64,000 nucleotides of DNA, taken from contig NHNY01000003.1 in the NCBI GenBank assembly GCA_002786065.1, positions 496,001 to 560,000 of the forward strand, in the 5' to 3' direction. This document shows positions 21,874-34,712 of the stretch, piece after piece. Both the position numbers and the translations under genes were made by a program. Source of the DNA: Microcyclospora pomicola (lineage: Eukaryota > Ascomycota > Dothideomycetes > Capnodiales). Position 1 is the stretch's first letter; each line of letters starts with the position of its first letter. The notes below the pieces were generated by a model, which was not told the origin of the DNA, did no database searches, and saw only the letters and a program-made list of their open reading frames with translations.

Positions 21874-24800
21874 ATGGCCACACACCAAGCGCAAGGCCGC
21901 ACGGGATGGCGGAATAGTACACAGCAAGGCTCCCCGTCTCCAGGACCGGCTGCAGAACACACGAGATCGAAGTCCACCGTCATAAGTTCGCCTCTTTCCT
22001 TTCCCACACCCTCGAATCACGCCCGAGAACGATCGCTGCAAGATACATTACCTGGTCTGGCACGCAATGACTCCCATTTCCGCTCCGGATCGATGCGACA
22101 TAGCACACCAACAGGGACATTCGCACCCCAATTCATCAAGCAGGAGACTCAGGAGGGAGAGGAGGAGCGAGTTCGCGGTATCGATGGTGAAAATGACTTC
22201 TCCGGGAAAAGATACGTCTGGTTACGAGATCCGGAGCAGGCGTTCGTCAGAGGTTGGGTGGTTGAGGAGATGCCGAATGGTTTCCTCAAGGTTCAATGCG
22301 ACGATGGCAGCCAGCGCGATGTACCAGCAGACACTGTGGATAAGGTCAACCCGGCAAAATTCGACAAAGCAGACGACATGGCGGAGCTTACACATCTGAA
22401 CGAGGCATCTGTAGTGCATAACCTGCACCAGCGTTATCTGGCAGATCTCATCTATACATACTCTGGCTTGTTCTTGGTCACCATCAATCCATACACACCA
22501 CTGCCGATATATGGACGGGATTACATCAACATGTACAAAGGCCGGAGTCGTGAGGATACCAGGCCTCACATTTTCGCTATGGCAGATGAGGCTTTCCGCA
22601 ACCTGGTTGACGAGGGAGCCAATCAATCGATCTTGGTGACCGGCGAGTCTGGCGCGGGGAAGACGGAGAATACGAAGAAAGTAATTCAGTACCTGGCATC
22701 TGTTGCGACATCCGAGACGCCTCACGGCAAGACCAGCAGCAGACAATTGTCCAATCTTTCCGAGCAGATCTTGCGCGCCAACCCTATACTTGAAGCCTTT
22801 GGGAATGCGCAGACTGTGCGAAACAATAACTCCTCGCGATTTGGAAAGTTCATACGAATACAGTTTAGTCGAAGTGGTCAGATATCTGGAGCCTTCATCG
22901 ATTGGTATCTCCTCGAAAAGAGCAGAGTTGTGCGGCTAAATCAATCAGAACGCAACTACCACATATTCTACCAGCTGCTCCACGGCGCAGACGCGGCGAT
23001 GCGCCGTGATTTCCTGCTGAATGACATGGAAACCGAAGACTTCGAGTACACGCGACGCGGCAATGACACGATTTCCGGAGTGTCAGATGCCAGCGAATGG
23101 AATGCCCTGATCGAAGCCTTTCATGTCATGAACTTTTCTGAACAGGATCAACGGTCGATCCTGCAAACGATAGCGGCTATCTTGCATCTTGGCAATATTC
23201 AAGTCGTAAAGGAGAGCCTGCGAGCAGATCAAGCAGCACTTGCACCTGATGCGATGCACTCAGTAGATAGATTCTGTCGTCTCGTGCAAATCGACCCCAA
23301 GGCTTTTGTCAAAGCACTCCTTCATCCTCGTGTTCGAGCAGGACATGAATGGGTCGAGAAGGCTCAGACGCCAGAACAGACCAGGCTGGCCATCGATGCA
23401 ATTGCAAAAGGCATGTACGAGCGAAGCTTTGGCAATCTAGTGGATCGCGTGAATCAACAACTGGACCGAGGATCATCAGGCTCATTTTCCAATGACACGT
23501 CCTTCATTGGTGTGCTCGATATCGCCGGCTTCGAAATCTTCGAGCACAATAGCTTTGAGCAGCTCTGCATCAACTACACCAATGAAAAGTTGCAACAATT
23601 CTTCAACCACCACATGTTTGTGTTGGAGCAGGAGGAGTATGCTCGCGAACAGATCGAATGGAAGTTCATCGACTTTGGCCGGGATCTGCAACCCACGATT
23701 GACCTGATTGAAGTTACAAACCCCATTGGCATTTTCTCATGTCTTGACGAAGACTCTGTGATGCCCAAAGCAACCGACAAGAGTTTTACCGAGAAGCTCA
23801 ACCATCTTTGGGATGGCAAGACTCACAAATACAAGCGCAATCTCCTCAAGCAAGGCTTCATGCTTACGCACTATGCTGCTGAGGTTGAATATTCGACCGA
23901 CGGATGGCTCGAAAAGAACAAGGACCCTCTAAATGACAACATCACAAGACTCCTCTCGCAGTCCAGCAACAAGCATATCAGTCAGATGTTCGTCGACTGT
24001 GGAGACGTAGACGATGTCGCTGACGGGATCTCTCGTAGCAGAGTCAAGCGAGGACTTTTCCGTACCGTTGCGCAACGGCACAAGGAGCAGCTGACGACAC
24101 TCATGACCCAATTGCATTCGACACATCCTCACTTCGTTCGTTGTATCCTGCCCAATCATAAGAAAAAGCCGAAGCAGCTAAGCGCACCTCTTGTGCTGGA
24201 CCAGTTGCGCTGCAATGGTGTACTGGAAGGTATCAGAATCGCAAGGACTGGCTTCCCAAACAGACTGCCGTTTGCCGAGTTCCGTGCTCGTTACGAAGTC
24301 CTCTGTTCGAACATGCCAAAGGGATATGTGGACGGGCAAAGTGCTTGCAAAGTCATGCTCGAGAAACTCAACCTAGATCGCAGCTGGTACAGAGTTGGAC
24401 TGACGAAAGTCTTTTTCCGGGCTGGTGTCCTAGCGGAACTTGAGGAACAGCGCGACAGCATAATCCGCGAGATCTTCGGCCGATTCCAGAGCGTTGCTCG
24501 AGGATTCGTGCAAAGACGCATGGTCGGGAAGCAATTGCATCGTGCCGAGGCCACAAGAGTCATACAGCGCAATTTCCAAGTGTACCTTCAAATGCAGTCA
24601 AGTCCTTGGTGGAGACTGTTCGTTCGGATGCGCCCATTGCTAGGAGCTACAAGACAGTCAAATGAAATGAAGAAACGAGAAGAAGAGCTCAAACAACTGC
24701 ACGAGAAAATGGGTTTGGAAGAACAACGCTCTGCCAAGATTGAAGAAGAACGTCGAAGGGCCGAGAGCGAGACGCAGCGGGTGCAGCAAACTTTGGAAAG

Positions 24801-27800
24801 CGAACGTGCGCTCGCTTTGGACAAAGAAGAGATCTTCCGGCGTCTACAGGATCGCGAAGCGGAGCTCACTGAAAAGCTACAAGGTGCCCTTGAAGACCAA
24901 GATGGGCTCGAGGACCAGATCGATGAGCTCTTAGCTGCGCGTAAAGCAGCCGATGAGCAAGTACAACAACGTGGCGCTCAACTCGAACATGCAGGCCAGA
25001 TCATCTCAAGGTTGGAAACAGAGCGGCAGGACTTGAACGATCGCATATCTGAGCTTGACTCCCAACTGAGAGAGATGGAGCAAAGCAAATCGCGGCGTTC
25101 CGCCCAGGAGGAAACACTTCAACAAGAAGTCAGAATGTTGCAAAGTCAGCTGAGCCTGAAGGATCGCAAAGCACAAGACCTCGAAGCCAGGATCTTACGC
25201 AACGATCAAGAGTTGGACATCAAGCTTGCTAGCACAAGCAAGGACAATCAAAGCCTCAAACAACAAGTGAGGGCTCTTCTGGACGAGAACAAGGCCATTC
25301 GGAACCAAATGTCTGAGCTCTCTTCGACTTCCGCTCGTTTTGAAGATGTACTACGCGGGAAGGATAGCGAACTTGCCATCTTGAAAACCGATATGAAGAG
25401 ATTCCAAGATGATCGGAAACGATTTGATGAGGAGAAACAGTCGCTCACGTCAAGACATGATACTGTCCAGGGTCGACTTCGCCAAGTACAAGCTGAGACG
25501 GAAGCGATGCAGACGCAGCACATGCAACTTCAACGCGAGGCTGCAGATGCTAAACGAGCTCTCGAGGAACAAATCAGCGCAAATGAGCAAGTCGACATGC
25601 TTGAGGCACAATTGCATGACATCAAGGGAGAGCTGTTCCAGGCACAGACTGATCTGAGCAGAGAGCGTCAATCTCGCGATGATGTGAAGCGCATTGCCGA
25701 CGCAGAACATGAAGACCTAAAGCGTGAATTTGACTCTCTGAACGATTCTAAAGTCACCATCGAGAAAGAAATGTATGCCCAAACTGATCTTACCAGGAGG
25801 GCGACTGCAGCACGAGAAAGCGCAGAGCGGGAGAGGAAGGAGTACCAAACGGAACTGCAGGTACTGCGCAAGAAGTTCATCGAGCTTCAAGAAGCAAAGC
25901 TCGAGAGTGAGACTGTTGCAGAGCGGAACATGACACGCCAGGCCAACGAACGATATGCCTCTGTACGGAAGGAATTGGATACCAAATCGCAGCAAATGGA
26001 CGATCTTGAGCGTGAGCGCAAGCAGTCTGCAGATGAAGTGCAAAGACTCAAACGTTTGATTGGCGAGTCTGACAACTTCAAGTTGCACCACGATCAGGAC
26101 AAGTTGCGTTTGGAGCGTGAACTTGTGACAGTCAAAGGCCGACTTGCAGCGTCAGAAAACGACAATCGTGCGCTGTTGAATAAAGTCCAACAGAAGAACC
26201 TCGATATCGCCCGGTCCAGTTCCAGAGCCAGTGATGCGCATCGATCACGGATTGGTACCTTGACCCAGAGCAAGGCCAAAGTTGAGGAGGAGGTCAAAAC
26301 CCTTCAGCGCCAGCTCAACGATGCTCAGCTCAGCATCACCTCATTGGAGAAGCAGAAGGAAAAACTGTCTTTAGGGCTTGAAGATCTGACCCACGAGGTA
26401 GACCGGGAGCATAAAACCGCGCGTACTGCCGAGCAGCAATTCTCAGCCACGAATTTCCAGCTTGCAGAGACAAATCGGAAATTGGAGACCGAGCGACAGC
26501 TTCGCACGCAAGCACAGCAAGCTACTCGCACTGTGCAAGCGACTTTGGACACAACCAACCAAGACCTCGCCGAAGCTCACGACCAGCTGCGACTTTTGCA
26601 GAAAGTTTTCAATCCTGAAACTGGCAAGCTACCAGACAACCTCGATGGCACGCAGCCGGACATGACCCGCACTATTGACCTTGCTAAAAAACTCGAGGCG
26701 TCGGAGCATGCATTACGTTTGGCGACCGAACGATTTGCGCGTTCGGAGACACAGCTAGCAACCATGCGTTCTCAACATGTTGAAGATCTCCAAGAGAATG
26801 ATGCTCGATACCAATCATCAAAGCGAGCTCTGCTGGAAGAGATGAATCCTAGTCAGGTCAACGCTCGCTCCTCGCCTAGCAACATGCGCCGTGATTGGAA
26901 CGAGAGTCGCAAGGCCTTTTCACCCGTGAATGTTCACACACCAATTCATCAGCGCCACCTCAGCAAGACCAGCAACGATTCAACTCGCTCGGATAGAACT
27001 GTCGACACGGTTTCGTACAACAATCGCATGGACCTTGCCGCTGAACTAGAACTGGTGCAGAACCAGCTTCAGATGTCTGAGATGCAGAACCGGCACTTAC
27101 AGGCACAAGTTGAACGTAGCCCAACGAAGAACGGATGGCAAGAGGACAGTCCATCCATCAAGCGTGCGCAAAAGCTAGAGCGTGAGAACTTCCGCTTGCA
27201 CGATATGCTGGACGATTCGGCGAAGAAGGTTTCAACACTCGAGCACAGCATCAGAACTGGCCAGCTGACCCTTAATGAAGTTCAGACCAAAAGTCACGCT
27301 GAGCTTTATGACCTGATCAGTTCGCAAGAGCAATCTCGTCGTTCTATTTTGACCTCTCATAATGCCGCTATTGCGGAACTCGCAGATGCGAAGAATTCTT
27401 TCGATGACATCAAACATGCCAAGATATTGACAGAGGTAGAGCTTCGTGATGCCAAATCTGAGCTTGCAGAGCTCCAGTACGAGCGTGAGCAGGAGGCATC
27501 CAATCACTCTCAACTGCTCCAGGAGTTCTCCGACCTACAAGTCAGGCTTGACACGGAATCCTCGAAATTGGGTGACGTGACTTCCAGTCTGGACCTCTAC
27601 AAAACTCGTGCCGACGAATATTTCACCAAGCTCGAGCAAGCTGAGATCTCTGTACTCAAGGCTTCTCGAGCTGAGCAGTTCGCCAAGACCCAGGCAAAAG
27701 AGGCCGAAGAGACCTGCGCCAGCATCATGTCGGAGCGCAAGCAGATGGACATGCTTGTAGAGGACCTACAACGCCAGACGCAGCAATTTGAAGAGAAGTT

Positions 27801-29167
27801 AGAAGACGTTTCGACAGATCTGCAGGCTGCGCTACAAACGAAAAAGCGCCTGCAACACGAGCTTGAGGACTACCGCTCATCACGAGCCGCTGACATCGAA
27901 GACAAAGAATCATCCATGGAGCAGACACGAAAAAAGTATCAAGCGGAGCTGCACTCTTTGACACACGAACTTGAGATCGAGCGTGACAATGTGATACATG
28001 CCCGCGGCGACAATGACCGTCTTCGGGACGAACTAGACGAGCTGCGCAGCAAGTGGGACGATGAAGTCCTTAACAGCTCCACCTGGGCGAAAGAGAAGTC
28101 TCGTCTTGAAGTGGCTCTGCAAAGTCTGTCTGACTCTCGTGATGAGGCAGTCGGAGCGCACAATGATGCGCAAAGCAAGATCGTTGAATTGCTTGATCAG
28201 GTACGAAGCTTACGTACAAACATTGACGATGTCGCGGCCGAACGGGATTTGCTCGTCAAGGAAAAGAAAGGTGTGGAGACTAGACTTGCAGAGGCAGCCA
28301 CACGTCTCGAAGACCTGTCGCGAGAAGGTTCGCCGTCGAAGCGTGACGCTGCATCTATGGACCGAGAGGTGCTTGATTTGAAATCCAAGCTTGCCCACCA
28401 AGAAGACATTTCAGCCGCCGCTGTTGGGAAGATGAGACGCGCTGAAGGCATCGTCCAGGAGATCCAAAAGGACATCGCCAATGCACGCGAGACCAGCGTG
28501 CAGCTGCACAGGGAGAAGGCAGGCCTTGAAAAGAGTGTCAAAGACTTACAGTTGAGATGTATTGATCTGGAGACAAAAGGCTACTCAACAGGCAGCCAAG
28601 ACGTTCGTTTCCTGCACGGACGGGTTCACGAGGTAAGTGCTTTTGAACTCCTTTGCGTTCAGGCTTTTGTGCTAACATCATATTCTTTAGCTTGAGACTC
28701 AACTTGAAAGTCTGGAGGCTTCACGCACATCCGAAGCGCGCAGTGTCCGTAATGTGGACCGCACGGTGAAGGATCTGCAGGCCCAGATCGAGCGACGCGA
28801 GAAAACAGCCTCAATGCTTCAAGACGATCTCAACAAGTCTCGCGACAAGGTTGACCGTCTTCTCCAGACAATCGATGAATTGCAAGCAGCCGACTCGTCG
28901 GCTCAACTCGCCGCGAAACGTGCCGAACGCGATGTGCGCGAAGAGCGCGAGAAAAGTCTGCGGCTGGAACGTGAGGTCGAGGCTCTTCGTTCTGCTAACA
29001 GGGAACGAGAGCACAGCGTCCGCCGCTCGGGCACGCTGGCAGCGATGAGTGATCATGGACTGAGCAGCAGTCGGCGCTCCAGTGCGATGGGCATGGGTAG
29101 CGGGAACGGCGAGGTCAAGATCGAGGTTCCGGCTCGCAAGAGCAGCTTGTCCAAGGGTTTTTTGTAA
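21874..29167 (+). CDS. myoB: class II myosin heavy chain
   Basis: Two exons (21874-28632 and 28691-29167) encode 2411 residues, close to the usual length of filamentous-fungal myosin II. The 58-bp intron has GTAAGT, a CTAAC branch and TTTAG. ATG 21874 (MATHQAQGRTGWRNS) is preferred over the upstream frame. An SH3-like N-terminal domain (KRYVWLRDPEQAFVRGWVVE) precedes the motor (about residues 110-850), with P-loop GESGAGKTEN at 257, switch I region NNNSSRFGKFIRIQF, switch II DIAGFEIFEHNSFEQLCIN, and the actin-binding/SH1 region RCNGVLEGIRIARTGFPNR. An IQ-like neck (FQSVARGFVQRR) leads into about 1400 residues of Glu/Gln/Lys/Leu coiled coil. This protein should power the contractile ring in septation. 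It ends KSSLSKGFL. Shadow frames on both strands of the coiled coil are numerous and are not genes. Confidence 0.97.
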
Positions 29168-29510
29168 GTAACGGCGCTCCAGGCGTTGGGGGTGAAGATG
29201 ATGCCGGGCATGGCATGGATCTGGATCTCGGGGCTCGGAGGCGGTTTACATTGGTTCGGAGCGAGGCGTTTCTGTGAGCTGCATGGGAGATCGGGCATGG
29301 TGCAGTCACGACGTTTCTGCATTGAAGACCTCGTAGGGTCGGGTTGGACATGGGCGCGCGGATCTTCCTCATCTCGTATCTCCTGCTGGCGGCTGACCGC
29401 CCATCATTTGCTAGCATGATCGTACACACTTTCGCATACTTCTTACATATACCGTGGGTCATGAGATGTGGTTTCCATTTCGCGAAAGACAAACGGCACG
29501 TGCACGCTGT
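29168..29510. other. convergent 343-bp spacer
   Basis: This spacer separates the myosin stop codon from the convergent 5-phosphatase stop codon and must contain both 3' ends. No gene was seen. Confidence 0.5.
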
Positions 29511-30881
29511 CTACATTGCTCCGAGTAGTGCTCGTAACGCCACGTACCCGCCCAGCACGCCCACCACAGTTCCTCCGAGCAATGCTTCACCCTCCCATGT
29601 CAACGCGAGGTATCCCGCTAGACCGACGATTAGCTCATATCGTCTCGCAGCAGCGCGCCGCGCTCTCCAGCCTTCTCTCACCGCGAACGGCGATTCCACT
29701 CCATCCGTTTGTGCTGGTTTGTCTGGAATGCTGGCCGCGAGTACCACCGGCCGGTGATCGCTCGTCGGCTGCACCGGTAGTGCCGTATAATCGTGGACCG
29801 TCGGAGGTGATGCAGCCAGCCAGAGGATCCGGTCACACCAACTCGGTTTGCGATGGGTGGCCCACTGGTGAGATTCCTCAGGTTCATCCGCGGTAGACTT
29901 TATGATTGTATTGGTGCGGCCGTCGGCCATCGTATGTGTTTCCGACTGGACAGCGCCCATTGCAGCTTCTTGTGCTTCCGACGAGTACTTGTAAGTTGGT
30001 GGGAATGTAATGGGGGCCTCGGACAGATTGTGTAAAGTCTTGTCGGCTTTCAGTTCGCGAGTCAGCTGGTCTAGCGCGAGATGCTTGCTGTAGTTGCGTG
30101 GATCTGAGGCGGAAGTGTTGGGTTGTGGCCATTCGTCTGTGTTGGTCGACTCTGGGTGGTTCTTGGGTGAAATATCTGCTGTGCGATAGTTGAGGTCGCC
30201 GGCGAAGAATATGTGTGAGCTAGGTACGAACAAACTCGACTCCTGGTGGTCTTGACTGAGTAGCGGTTCGCTCTCGCCACGGCCTGCTGCAACAGTCGTA
30301 CTGTGTTCCGCGCCCGCCTTCTCGGCATGATCTCTTTCGAACACCAACCCCTCGCATATCGACTTCCAATCCGCATTTCTCCTCTCCCAAGCTTCCTCCA
30401 TGGGCGCCAGATGCGCAGAGACAAAAGTCAACACCGTCTCTTCACCTCCTCCTGCCTTTGGTGCCAACCACAACCTCACACCCACCGCGCCCTTGTTCCC
30501 CATATCCCAGACTCCACACCCAACGCCGCCCGTCTCCAGCCTTTGTATTCGTCCTCTCACACCGCCACGCGCAAAGACCATGATTGCGGTCATGCCCACA
30601 TTACGGGCAAGCACACTTGCATAATCGGCCACGCTGCCAAACTTTGCGGCCAGTGCATCGTGTACAGCTTCTGTGAAGCGGGAAAAGTAAGGCGTAAGAG
30701 AGCTGCCACCAAGAAAGCTATAGCTTACTGGTGCGAGCTCTTGCAGCGAAAGTACAAGTAGATCTGGCGGGAGAGTGGATTTGAGGTCGCGGAGTAGATT
30801 AGCGGAGAAGAATGGCACATCAACTTGAGTCCGGCCACAGTTGAAGGTCGTGATGTGGATGTTGAGAGTAGGATCGGCCAT
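29511..30881 (-). CDS. inositol polyphosphate 5-phosphatase, Inp54-like, C-terminally anchored
   Basis: A single exon encodes 456 residues. The protein belongs to the endonuclease/exonuclease/phosphatase fold and should remove the 5-phosphate of phosphatidylinositol 4,5-bisphosphate. Family motifs are in order: ITTFNCGRTQ at the start, LSLQEL with the metal-binding Glu, GNKGAVGVRLWL, FVSAHLAPMEEAWERRNADW, FFAGDLNYR, FPPTYKY, KPSWCDRILW and TSDHRPV. The last 50 residues contain a hydrophobic stretch (LIVGLAGYLALTWEGEALLGG and following) after a basic patch (REGWRARRAAARR). Yeast Inp54 is a small 5-phosphatase anchored to the ER by its C-terminus, so an equivalent location is inferred. There are no SAC1, SH2 or other extra domains, which separates it from the synaptojanin-type enzymes. 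Confidence 0.9.
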   Translation of the reverse strand: MADPTLNIHITTFNCGRTQVDVPFFSANLLRDLKSTLPPDLLVLSLQELAPVSYSFLGGSSLTPYFSRFTEAVHDALAAKFGSVADYASVLARNVGMTAIMVFARGGVRGRIQRLETGGVGCGVWDMGNKGAVGVRLWLAPKAGGGEETVLTFVSAHLAPMEEAWERRNADWKSICEGLVFERDHAEKAGAEHSTTVAAGRGESEPLLSQDHQESSLFVPSSHIFFAGDLNYRTADISPKNHPESTNTDEWPQPNTSASDPRNYSKHLALDQLTRELKADKTLHNLSEAPITFPPTYKYSSEAQEAAMGAVQSETHTMADGRTNTIIKSTADEPEESHQWATHRKPSWCDRILWLAASPPTVHDYTALPVQPTSDHRPVVLAASIPDKPAQTDGVESPFAVREGWRARRAAARRYELIVGLAGYLALTWEGEALLGGTVVGVLGGYVALRALLGAM

Positions 30882-32705
30882 CTTAGTTTATTGTGATCAA
30901 GGGACGTGTGATTTTGTTGGTACAATTCTTGCTGTTGCGCACTCATACATGTCGTGCTGGAATCGTAGTACGATAGTCACGCACAGATTCATGGGAAGCT
31001 CAAGCTATCACGGGAAGGCAGACGTCATTGTCGTGTGACCACGCCAAGCGTACGTATAGCTGTAGCTCTATTCGAATCATAACATGTTGGTATCAAATGA
31101 GTTCACTGGAAAGCCAGAATTGATCTCTCCATGAGCCTCATGCAATTGAGTGTCTTCTCCGGCAACAGCCATATAAAGTATCGTCTCGGCCTTGAATATT
31201 GATCATGATTGACATTATGCTGGGTCTGCAACTTCGATAATACCGCGCTAGAATTTGACTCCAGTCTAGCGTCTAGACTCCTGGACGTCCGGCTTCATCG
31301 CCAGGAACTACATGTACTGCTTCCTGTAGTCACGATATCATGATAGCTGTACGCACGCAAGCAGTCGAGCGTGAAGTCCACCCTCTTGAACTGTTGTGAC
31401 CCGTTCACATCGATCAGAGTCGACATGAACCAGCGCATTCAGTGCCGTGGTGTCTAGAAACCCCGAACGGCAATTCTGGTGACCAACCACGGCGGTGGAC
31501 TGTCCAGAACGGACCCTTATCCCACGATGAGCCATATTCTACTTTGACGTACTGGATCATTGTGCCTGATCGCCTGGATTGGCGGCAAGGCCAGCCACGC
31601 TATGGAAGTGGATAGTCCTCCTGCTAGCGGCGCGAACCCTGGCAATTCTTTCTCCATGGAAAAATACCTGGCTTAGCAATACTGCGAAGGAAGCAGACCA
31701 CGGTCAATCTCGGAACCGTTCTGGACAATATATCACTGCCACGCATACGGAGCCTGCTGAGTAATGATGTTTGTGCACACACTTGCTGGGTTTCGATGGC
31801 TTGGGTTGTTCCCCGTCAAGCACTACCACAATCATAGCCGCTAAAATCTTTGCTTTCTCAGATGGTCTCGGGCTTTTCGTGAAAATGTGTACGCTCCAGG
31901 TAGCGATGGTCATCACGACGAATGACTAGCCACTCCGGTGATTCCAAGATACAAGCTCAAGCCATGCATGCTCAAGAGCTCAGGACCATGCTCAAGAGCT
32001 CTAGACGACTCGAGCGGAGTTGCAATGGCCAGTGATCGACTCCTATGCGGTTCGGACCAGACTTCAGTCTCAGTTATGCTGGAGCAAGTTTTACATTCGT
32101 CCTTTCAGTGTTCGTGCGACTTGTCGTGTAAGTACAATTCTTTGTGACCCATGCCAAGGGTTTGCGCATCGCCTGATGTTTGGCGATATAGCTTCTTCAT
32201 CCTGTCTGTATGTGCCTACAACAGTCGCAAACTGTCAGTGCTGGCATAGAAAGCTGGTTCGAGATGAGTAGCCCGCGCTACATTCGTTCCCGTCAGATCT
32301 AAGATTCCTGGATCCTGCTGATGTCTTGTCGAAGGAAGAAAGCGTCGAGTCTGAACGGACGCTATTCTGTTGTGCCATAGTAAAGCGTTCCTACCCTGGA
32401 GACCACTACCTTTCACTGCAGGAATGTGTCTGAAGAAACCGGAGGGCAAGCAGATATCCACGCTCCAGCTCGTCGAAGAATCAACGTACTGTGATGGTTC
32501 AAGGTCTTTGAGGCAATCACTACCGGTATGCTGCATGTTGTTCTTGAAAGTGACCACAAACAATTGCACTAATTCGCTTTAGCGTGCTCTGTGTTTGTCA
32601 GGACGCGCAACATTCATCCTACTACCTACCAGACCACACCAACTACCTCCCTCGTCTCGATTGTATAACCACCGTGCTCCTTGACGCAGCCACCAACGTG
32701 TCAAG
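30882..32705. other. 1.8-kb region without a supported gene
   Basis: It lies between the divergent starts of the 5-phosphatase and RBR ligase genes. Short frames on both strands lack recognisable content or splice support. The sequence is of mixed composition with no obvious repeat. Confidence 0.45.
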
Positions 32706-34272
32706 ATGGTGATCTGGGAGGGCATATTCGAGGATATTGACCCTTTATCACTGGCTGCTATAGTTGAGCTTCAACTTGAAGACAGCCGAGCTTTCGCTGC
32801 ATCCAGCAAAGGCAAACAGCGTGAGGGTGTCACTACGGATGCTGATTCAGCCTTACAGCTGTTCAACATGGACCTGATTGCCTCCCACGACACTCTTGCC
32901 GATCGAAAAATGGCTCAAAGCATTGCCATTGCTGTCATCAATGATGGTAACGCAATTCGCGAGCTGTACGGACTGGAAGATCAGTGTGCACGAGACCACC
33001 TACTTGCCATGAGCCTTGCAAAGAACGGCACCGGTTCATTCGATACAGACCAACCGAAACATGACCTGGGACTGGATGATGCATGGTCTACCGACGAGAT
33101 GCTCGAAAAAGCAGCTGCGATCTACAACCAGTCTGCTGACATTGAACTTCAAGGACTGACGACTTGTTACTACAGCGACGAGCCTGACATATCATATGCT
33201 GAATCGTCTTCAGCCGCTGTCTCTCGCCGCGCCAGCAAGAAGACTGAACGTCGTAACTGCATAGCCTGTACCGAGTCGACGGCACACCATGATCTAGCTC
33301 GTGTGCCCTGCAACCACGAATACTGCCGCGATTGTCTCGCCAACCTGTTCCGTACATCGATGGCCGACGAGACTCTGTTCCCGCCCCGTTGTGATGGCCA
33401 GGCCATTTCTCTCGACTCAGTCCGTGACTTTCTGCCTTCCGACCTTGCAAGGGAGTTTGAGGAAAAGTTCGTGGAGCTCAGTACCATGAATCGTGTCTAT
33501 TGTCACGATGCACAATGCTCGGCGTTCATACCATGGCCGACTTCTGAGACATCAGCAGAGGAATGGCTGACCTGCCCGCGGTGCGCCAAGACTACGTGCA
33601 CAACTTGCAAAGCAGCCACACACACTGGCGACTGTCCTGAAGATGCGGCATTGCAGCAGCTCGTCCAGACCGCTAATGCTGAACAGTGGCAGAGATGCTA
33701 CCAATGCCATCGGTTCGTTGAGCTGGACACGGGTTGTAATCATATGACGTATGTTGATTATTCGCTCACTCTGCATATGGGTCTACTCGCGCACTTGCTG
33801 ACCTGATTACAGATGCCCATGTGGCGCCGAATTCTGCTACGTTTGCGGCGAACGATGGAAGACCTGCGCATGTCTCCAGTGGCAAGAGGATCGTTTATAC
33901 GCTCGTGCTACCGCCATCGCAGGCCGTTGGGACAATCCAATCCGGCGCCTCTTTCAACCCGAGCATGTACCTCTGGCTCAGCCACCTGCCGACGAGCCAC
34001 CGCCAGCCGAGCATGCTGCAGAACCTGCCTTCCCTGCTCCGATAGGAGCGCAAGCTCGAGGTGTTATTGACAGATTCCCATTCGACCAGGACTTCTTCGA
34101 ACGCATCATGGATGATTTGCGACTCAACCACCTCTGTACGCATGAGAGTTGGCGCTATGTTGCTGGTCCGCACGAATGCGAGGAGTGCCACCACGACCTA
34201 CCTCAATACATCTACGAGTGCAGGCAATGCCACCTGCAGGCGTGCAACCGCTGCCGAAGGAACCGCTTGTAG
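32706..34272 (+). CDS. RBR-type E3 ubiquitin ligase
   Basis: Two exons (32706-33748 and 33813-34272) encode 500 residues. The 64-bp intron (GTATGT, CTGAC, TACAG) splits RING2 between HMT and CPCGAEFC; the second exon is a full frame ending at TAG 34272. RING1 starts at C185 (CIACTESTAHHDLARVPCNH, then CRDC). The in-between RING follows, with CPRCAKTTCTTCKAATHTGDC. RING2 has CYQCHRFVELDTGCNHMTC and CGAEFCYVCGERWKTCAC; C344 in TGCNHMTC aligns with the catalytic cysteine that accepts ubiquitin in parkin-type ligases. After RING2 come a Pro/Ala-rich linker and an extra cysteine-rich tail (HECEECHHDLPQYIYECRQC, then CNRCRRN). The N-terminal 180 residues are acidic and lack known domains. Fungal genomes carry many such RBR proteins, mostly uncharacterised. 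Confidence 0.92.
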
Positions 34273-34712
34273 TACTAGTGAAGGCTGACATGCAGCGAGG
34301 AGCAGAAAAAGGGGGCTTCGCAGCAGAGCTAACTTGGAAGCGGTTTTGCAGTCTCACAACAGCTCGTACTGGAGTCATCTTGTCCCATTGGACGGAGGGC
34401 ACTCCTAACATCGGGGAAGGAGATCTGAGATGGTAGCTTGGATGCGCAAGGGCAGCGGAAGGAGATGGAATCAGCACCTGGAAAAACTGGCGCCCGTTTG
34501 GGCCGGGCCAGCTACGTCTCATGTCTCCGCAGCTTCGTTATCGCAGTCACAATACAATAGGGTATTGAAGAATCATGCCTTCGAAAATTATGATGCACGC
34601 AAAGTATCGTCTCGATATGTTCTCATACTATGTACACCTATCCTTCATCATAAATTATAGTATGTATGGTCATCACAATGTCGTGTCAGTCCGCCACGCG
34701 GTATTACGCGTT
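34273..34712. other. 440-bp convergent spacer
   Basis: This is the 3' flank of the RBR ligase and of the peroxygenase gene. Nothing further was recognised. Confidence 0.45.

Noticed and set aside
24500-28600. Numerous antisense and alternate-frame open frames in the myosin tail
   Set aside because: They are by-products of repetitive coiled-coil codons and show only low-complexity Ser/Leu/Arg sequence.
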